A stretch of DNA of 64,000 bases from Tanypteryx hageni (Eukaryota; Arthropoda; Insecta; Odonata; Petaluridae). This document shows, in pieces, positions 59,601 through 64,000 of this stretch. The notes beneath the pieces were generated by a model. The model saw nothing but the letters and a program-made list of their open reading frames with translations, made no database searches and was not told the origin of the DNA. The DNA lies in the NCBI GenBank assembly GCA_028673005.1, contig CM054113.1, positions 66,416,850-66,480,849 of the forward strand, written 5' to 3'. Every line of letters starts with the position of its first letter. Within the stretch, counting starts at the first letter, position 1. The translations under genes were made by a program, and so were the position numbers.

Positions 59601-60247
59601 ATGGATGGATACCAAACACACCTAAGCCTTTGGGGTCGTAAAGAGCAGAGGACGGTTATAGACAAGTCTGTAAACGTTGCTAAGATTGTGGATCGAACGC
59701 TGTCGCGATGGCGCCGATTGGACGAGTAAAACGGGGATGTTTCATTTAGCGGGATAAGCGATAATTCGACCTTGAAATTATGCAACGCGTAACTCGTCAA
59801 TTTCCGCTTTGCTGAAATATAAACTGCGACCTCGGTCTCGAATTTTTCAAGCATCTTCGATTCAAATATTCCATAATAGTTTCTGTTTATCTATATGTAT
59901 ACATGTATTCATGTGTATGTATGTATTTATATTTGTTTATATTAACGTTATATTTATATGTATATTTGTTTACATTTCTAGTAACGCTTAGAGCCCTCCC
60001 TCTCGCTTCGCTCGCTCCATGGATCTCGGCGCTACGCGCCTCGCTAAGCTGAAACTAATTTTTCGGGATTGCTCTTATTTTTTATCCACGAAGTTTTTTC
60101 TCTGACGTTCCGTTTTCGAAATAAAAATATTTCAATATATTAAACAGCCACCATTTTGTTTCAAGATCGCGGATGAAAATTAAAATAGTTTTCCTGGGGT
60201 CTCCTAGCTGGCAGAAACATGATGGCATTTGCCACATTTCTCTATAA
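56601..60247. other. Intergenic, mostly unassigned
   Basis: 57230-57600 is G-rich with GTGTG and GAGAG runs. 58232-58290 (GTACCGTAGCAAGGGAGGGG, GGCGGCCGCCCCGGGCGCC) resembles the left end of a hAT MITE without a visible right end. No gene recognised. Confidence 0.4.
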
Positions 60248-61037
60248 CAGCGGTTCCCAAACTTTTCTTTTCGCGTACCACCGTAAACGTGGCAAAATTT
60301 CTTCGTACCACATAGTAAGTATGAACTTAAAAAAATTTTCTTTACTAACGAAAGAGGCATTTTCAAAATAATATAAGGTAGGCAGATAAAATACGTAGTA
60401 CTGAAAAATTATTTATTTTCTCGCATTCATCATACTTAAATTCAAAGAAAATCAGCCGATGTGATGGATGAGCTTAAATATATGTAGATAGCATTTTAAT
60501 ATTTGGTTCAATGTTAGTTAACTTCTAGCGAAGGTCCGGTTCGAGGTTCATTCTTGTTCGATTTTTGTTTTTAATTACCAACATAGTAGAAAACCCCGTT
60601 TCACATAGGTAAGTAGTGCAGAATGGGAGTAGAATTTTCAACGCTATGTCAGAAAGAGTGGGATATTTAGCTGATCTCCTTAACCAAAATTCTTCGAGTT
60701 TGTAGATGCTGAATCCAAATTGTAGTCCTCCATCACAAGCCAAATCAATCAGCAAGTCTTTTTCCCTCACGCTCATATTTTCAGGAATTGAATTAATTGA
60801 AACAAACGAGTTTCTCGCCTAATTCAGTTCAGAATAATGTTGTTTAAAATAGCAACGTGAAAACGCAAACAGATGAGTAGCGATACGTCGGCAGTTGACT
60901 ATGAGCCATGAGCGGCGCAGCGGACTGGTCACTCGTTGTGCAGTTCCATGGGTGAATGCTGACACTAAACTCGCGTACCACTGGCAGAATCCTCGCGTAC
61001 CACTGGTGGTACGCGTACCATAGTTTGGGAATCGCTC
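60248..61037 (-). mobile_element. hAT element, internally deleted, perfect 8-bp TSD
   Basis: Left end CAGCGGTTCCCAAACTTTTC, right end, inverted, GAGCGATTCCCAAACTATGG, both followed by GTACCAC motifs. CTCTATAA flanks both sides (60240-60247, 61038-61045). 790 bp; retains only the transposase C-terminus on the minus strand. Confidence 0.92.
60525..60776 (-). pseudogene. hAT transposase C-terminal (dimerisation) domain
   Basis: The 83-codon minus-strand frame contains FWLRRSAKYPTLSDIALK, ILLPFCTTYLCETGFSTM and KNKNRTRMNLEPDLR, the hATC domain of the ZBED5/FAM200-like hAT lineage (F-W-x-x-x-x-x-YP-L...LPF-TTYLCE-GFS...KN-R-RL). The BED zinc finger and RNase H-like catalytic part are missing, so it cannot act as a transposase. 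Well preserved in sequence compared with the hAT remnant at 19324, suggesting a younger insertion. Confidence 0.9.
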
Positions 61038-61045
61038 CTCTATAA

Positions 61046-63845
61046 CATACAGTTCTTGAGATACAGAGCGTGACAGGCAGTCGGACAGACACTTGGTAAA
61101 TTATATATAGGATTAGCAATTGTATCTATATGTCGATCAATATGTATACATGTATGTGTTTATATTTGTATTTATTTATATTTACGTTATATTTATAGGC
61201 GTTTATTTTTACATTTATATTTACATTGGCGTTTACATTTATATATAAATGTGTTTACTTGAACATATCCTACTCAACTTGGTTTTTTACATTCTTTATT
61301 AATTATATGCCCTCACTAGATATATTTTAATATTTCCATGTTGATATAGTTTAACAAGAAGGAAAAGTATGCTCCACTGATGGAAAACAGAGATTTCAAA
61401 GGCGTTCTTTATGGCAAATGCATATCGAAAGATTGGGTAGTTCTTGAATTTTTACCTCCGAAACTATAAGTCGTAATTACATGGTCTCGCGCACTTTTTG
61501 TTGTGGTAAATCTTGTCCTCTATCCGAATACATTTTTAATGGGGTAGAGAAATATGGTATATAATTGTTACTTGACAGATGCAATTTAACGAGATACGAA
61601 TATATGTTTATTTAAATGCTTATATAAAGTGGAAGTTCTAATTGGCGGATGTAATTCAAAATCACAATTGGGCGATAAATTATAATAAGGGGATAACTAA
61701 TACTTAATTTAATTAAAATCCGCCCAGTAGTTTCGGAGATTAAACATGCGGACGTACGGAGGCGACGTGTCCATAAAGCGTTCCGCTACTATCGCTTCGC
61801 TGGTAAAGAACGCCTAATATAGGGAAATTGACAAGTTCATTGGTGGTACAATAGATGTCGCATGATGCGATCAAATCTGGTTCAATTCAATTGATAAAAT
61901 GAATCCTCTGATAACAATAAACCGCAATCCCGGGTAAACCGGATTTGGTATTGGGATTTAGCGTTTTATTGCAACAACAACTTATTGATACCAATAATCA
62001 GTGGTAGTATTAAGCGTCATCTGTTGTTTCATTTCAAGTAATTACTCCCCGAAAATATTACTTAAAAAATATCCAACCGTATAACTTGGAAAATATTATA
62101 TATTGAAAATTTGCCCTGGTAATTAATTTTACAGTTTTTTTCTAGAAGCATATTCAAGTTTTTTACCTGGAATTTCCACGGATGAGAAATCAATATCAAT
62201 GTTTATTTTCCATATAATTGCTTTCAATAAAATAAATTTTTGCCAGCGACAAATTTATTGCTCGCATCCCAAAGCGGCAGAAAATGTTGACAGTTTTACG
62301 ATAATATTCATTTATTGCTGTTTTGAAACTTTCCGTTTTTCGATGTTCCGCCCACGAGTTCAGTTCTTTAACAGACCAATTAAGTGACGGTACAAGATAC
62401 GATTGTGCGTTGGGTGCGGCAATAATATCCATCCCAATCTGGCGTTATCAATTTTTGCGTCATTCCCATCGATAACTGCAGAAGACGGTCGATCGTTCCG
62501 TGAGATCGTACTCCGAGTCGGTATTAACGCTATTTGAACGTCTATAACATTGTCTAGTCGTGCTCAAATCTATACGCGCGACTTAATGCACGTGTTTCAA
62601 TCGCCTGTACGTAGTCTTTATCGTCAACAGAAGGAAATAATTTCTGTCTTATTAGCGTACCATGGCTTCGACCATTTTGGGTTAACATAGGGTTTATGGC
62701 TTAAAAAAGGAATAGTTGTTAACCCCTCAAGAAATGAGCGGTAAGTTAAAATGTTGATGTTAATAAGTAAATGTAATTAATCATTATTTCAATAACAATT
62801 ACTATTATCACAGTGATTGAAGGAATTATTTTTAGGTAAATCATTGTAGCTTTATTCGAGATAGCGCTCAAGTGGAAGACTGCAATACGTGAAAATGCTT
62901 CTAGTTTAAACAGAATAAAAATCATAGATAATATCGTACGCTTAATAACAATAAAACACAAATTTAAGAAGCTTTTATTGATTCCACATACAGAAAAACA
63001 TATGACTGGTTTTGACGATTGGTCATCATCGTTACATGTATTTTTCTTTATGTGAAATCGGTGAAAGTTTTTTAATTTTGTACGTTTTATTATTATTTGA
63101 CATACAATATTACCTATGATTATGGAGTTCCACAGAGTTACAGCCTCTTCAATGGATGTTAGAACCAAAATTTCCTAGTGTGAATGTTATAATTTTATCT
63201 TTATTTATGTTCTTTCAATCATAATAATCTATATATAATCTATCGAAATAATTTTACTCTCATTTATATATAATAGCTATTTCTTATGCCATACTATTTT
63301 CAATACGAAAAATTCCTTTCAAGAATATAATCACATATTCGCGCACATATTTAGTTAAAATCGATGGAAATGGCGACAAACTTCGCGTTGTCTATGTATT
63401 GCTCCACGTTCACTTAGAAAAAAGTTTTAATCGATATACTTTCTGAATTTTATTTGTTTCAAGCAGTTTATAGTGTCTTTTGATCTTTTGGCAGGATGCC
63501 AAAACATCCTCCTCAATAATCGCTAATTTGCAATTTAACGTTGATGGCTTGTTTAAGCGAAATCCTTCGGCACAACGAAAAAAAAACGCCTGCATCGAAT
63601 TCGACCAAAAAAAGGAAATTATTTTTGCGAGCCATTCTCTGCCGCTCGCATCAACTAGATTTAGCAGCGGGAATGACACATTCGCAAGCGCGGACATCAT
63701 CATTCGCTTCCTCCTGTTTAATCCCTTCCCTTTCCGGGAAGAAGAAGAAGAACATGTGCACTGAAAGCGGCGCATCGTCCCTCGTTTTTTTCCTTTCCCA
63801 GAAGGCATCGCGCCCGGGAGAGCGCGGCTAGCTTCGCGTGGAGCC
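61046..63845. other. Intergenic, repeat fragments only
   Basis: 61440-61560 (AACTATAAGTCGTAATTAC, ATCTTGTCCTCTATCCGAA) is a diverged copy of the Helitron-like segment at 12340-12430. 61720-61800 (CCGCCCAGTAGTTTCGGAG) looks like a dispersed repeat tail. Otherwise AT-rich with nothing supported until the GC-rich rise near 63750. Confidence 0.4.
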
Positions 63846-64000
63846 ATGCAGGGCGACGTCCTGGTGCAGCTGATCGGAGGCGGCGGAGGCGAGGAGGGCG
63901 GGGGCGAGCTCGCGTGGGTGGGGAGGGAGAAGAGGAGGCGGCAGGAGAAAGGGGGGGCGGCTGGGGCGGATGCGAAAGGGGGCAAGACGAGCGCCCGAGC
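63846..64000 (+). CDS. Possible first exon of an unidentified gene (runs off the window)
   Basis: An ATG at 63846, in the context GGAGCC-ATG-C, opens a frame with no stop to the end of the window (51 codons): MQGDVLVQLIGGGGGEEGGG, then ELAWVGREKRRRQEKGG and an Ala/Gly/Lys-rich stretch. Composition switches abruptly from AT-rich to GC- and CpG-rich about 100 bp upstream, as at the receptor's first exon, which fits a promoter/first exon. The protein is not recognised and the glycine-rich low complexity means an overlapping minus-strand frame (63410-63985) is also open; that one reads as Ser/Pro low-complexity and I consider it less likely. Confidence 0.35.
   Translation, partial: MQGDVLVQLIGGGGGEEGGGELAWVGREKRRRQEKGGAAGADAKGGKTSAR

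Overview
This is a repeat-dominated, AT-rich eukaryotic window, almost certainly insect nuclear DNA. The only firmly recognised host gene is a Methuselah-like (Mth-like 1 type) G-protein-coupled receptor on the minus strand, and the mobile elements are those usual in insects: hAT, Helitron, PIF/Harbinger-like, Transib, Penelope-like, LINE and tRNA-derived SINE remnants. The species cannot be fixed from what is seen.

Left part (1-7400). Two receptor exons are visible: a 358-codon first exon (6436-5362: signal peptide, cysteine-rich ectodomain, TM1-TM2) and a 79-bp exon (870-792, TM3). Splice sites and phase agree and give a continuous reading across the junction. The 4.5-kb intron is packed with transposon debris (LINE C-terminus, tandem Helitron-like units, a TG/TA microsatellite). 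The gene runs off the left edge. A CpG-rich block upstream (to about 7300) is the likely promoter/5' UTR side.

Nested cluster (11779-16050). Reading inward: a Harbinger-like element with TTA target duplications (TSDs); a Helitron-like copy; a second Harbinger-like element, also TTA-flanked, with an empty-site paralogue alongside; and a 2,727-bp Transib element with a perfect 5-bp CGGCG TSD. The Transib ends begin with CACAGTG, identical to the V(D)J recombination signal heptamer, and both carry GCCAAAACC after a 22-bp spacer. Its RAG1-like transposase is broken.

Middle (17400-47800). LINE tails, Penelope-like fold-back terminal repeats with hammerhead-ribozyme-like cores, a Helitron-like array of about 145-bp units interrupted by a SINE, several hAT elements (three here with perfect 8-bp TSDs), a 26-bp minisatellite array open in all three forward frames, a fold-back element with 16-bp repeats, and a large inverted repeat holding a retroposed pair of tRNA-Gly-like sequences.

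Right part (47800-64000). Mostly unassigned AT-rich DNA, with two long polypurine tracts, a CpG-rich patch at 55440-55870, tandem LINE-tail-like units, a 790-bp hAT derivative with the transposase dimerisation domain and a perfect TSD, and at the right edge a GC-rich open reading frame beginning at 63846 that may be the first exon of another gene.
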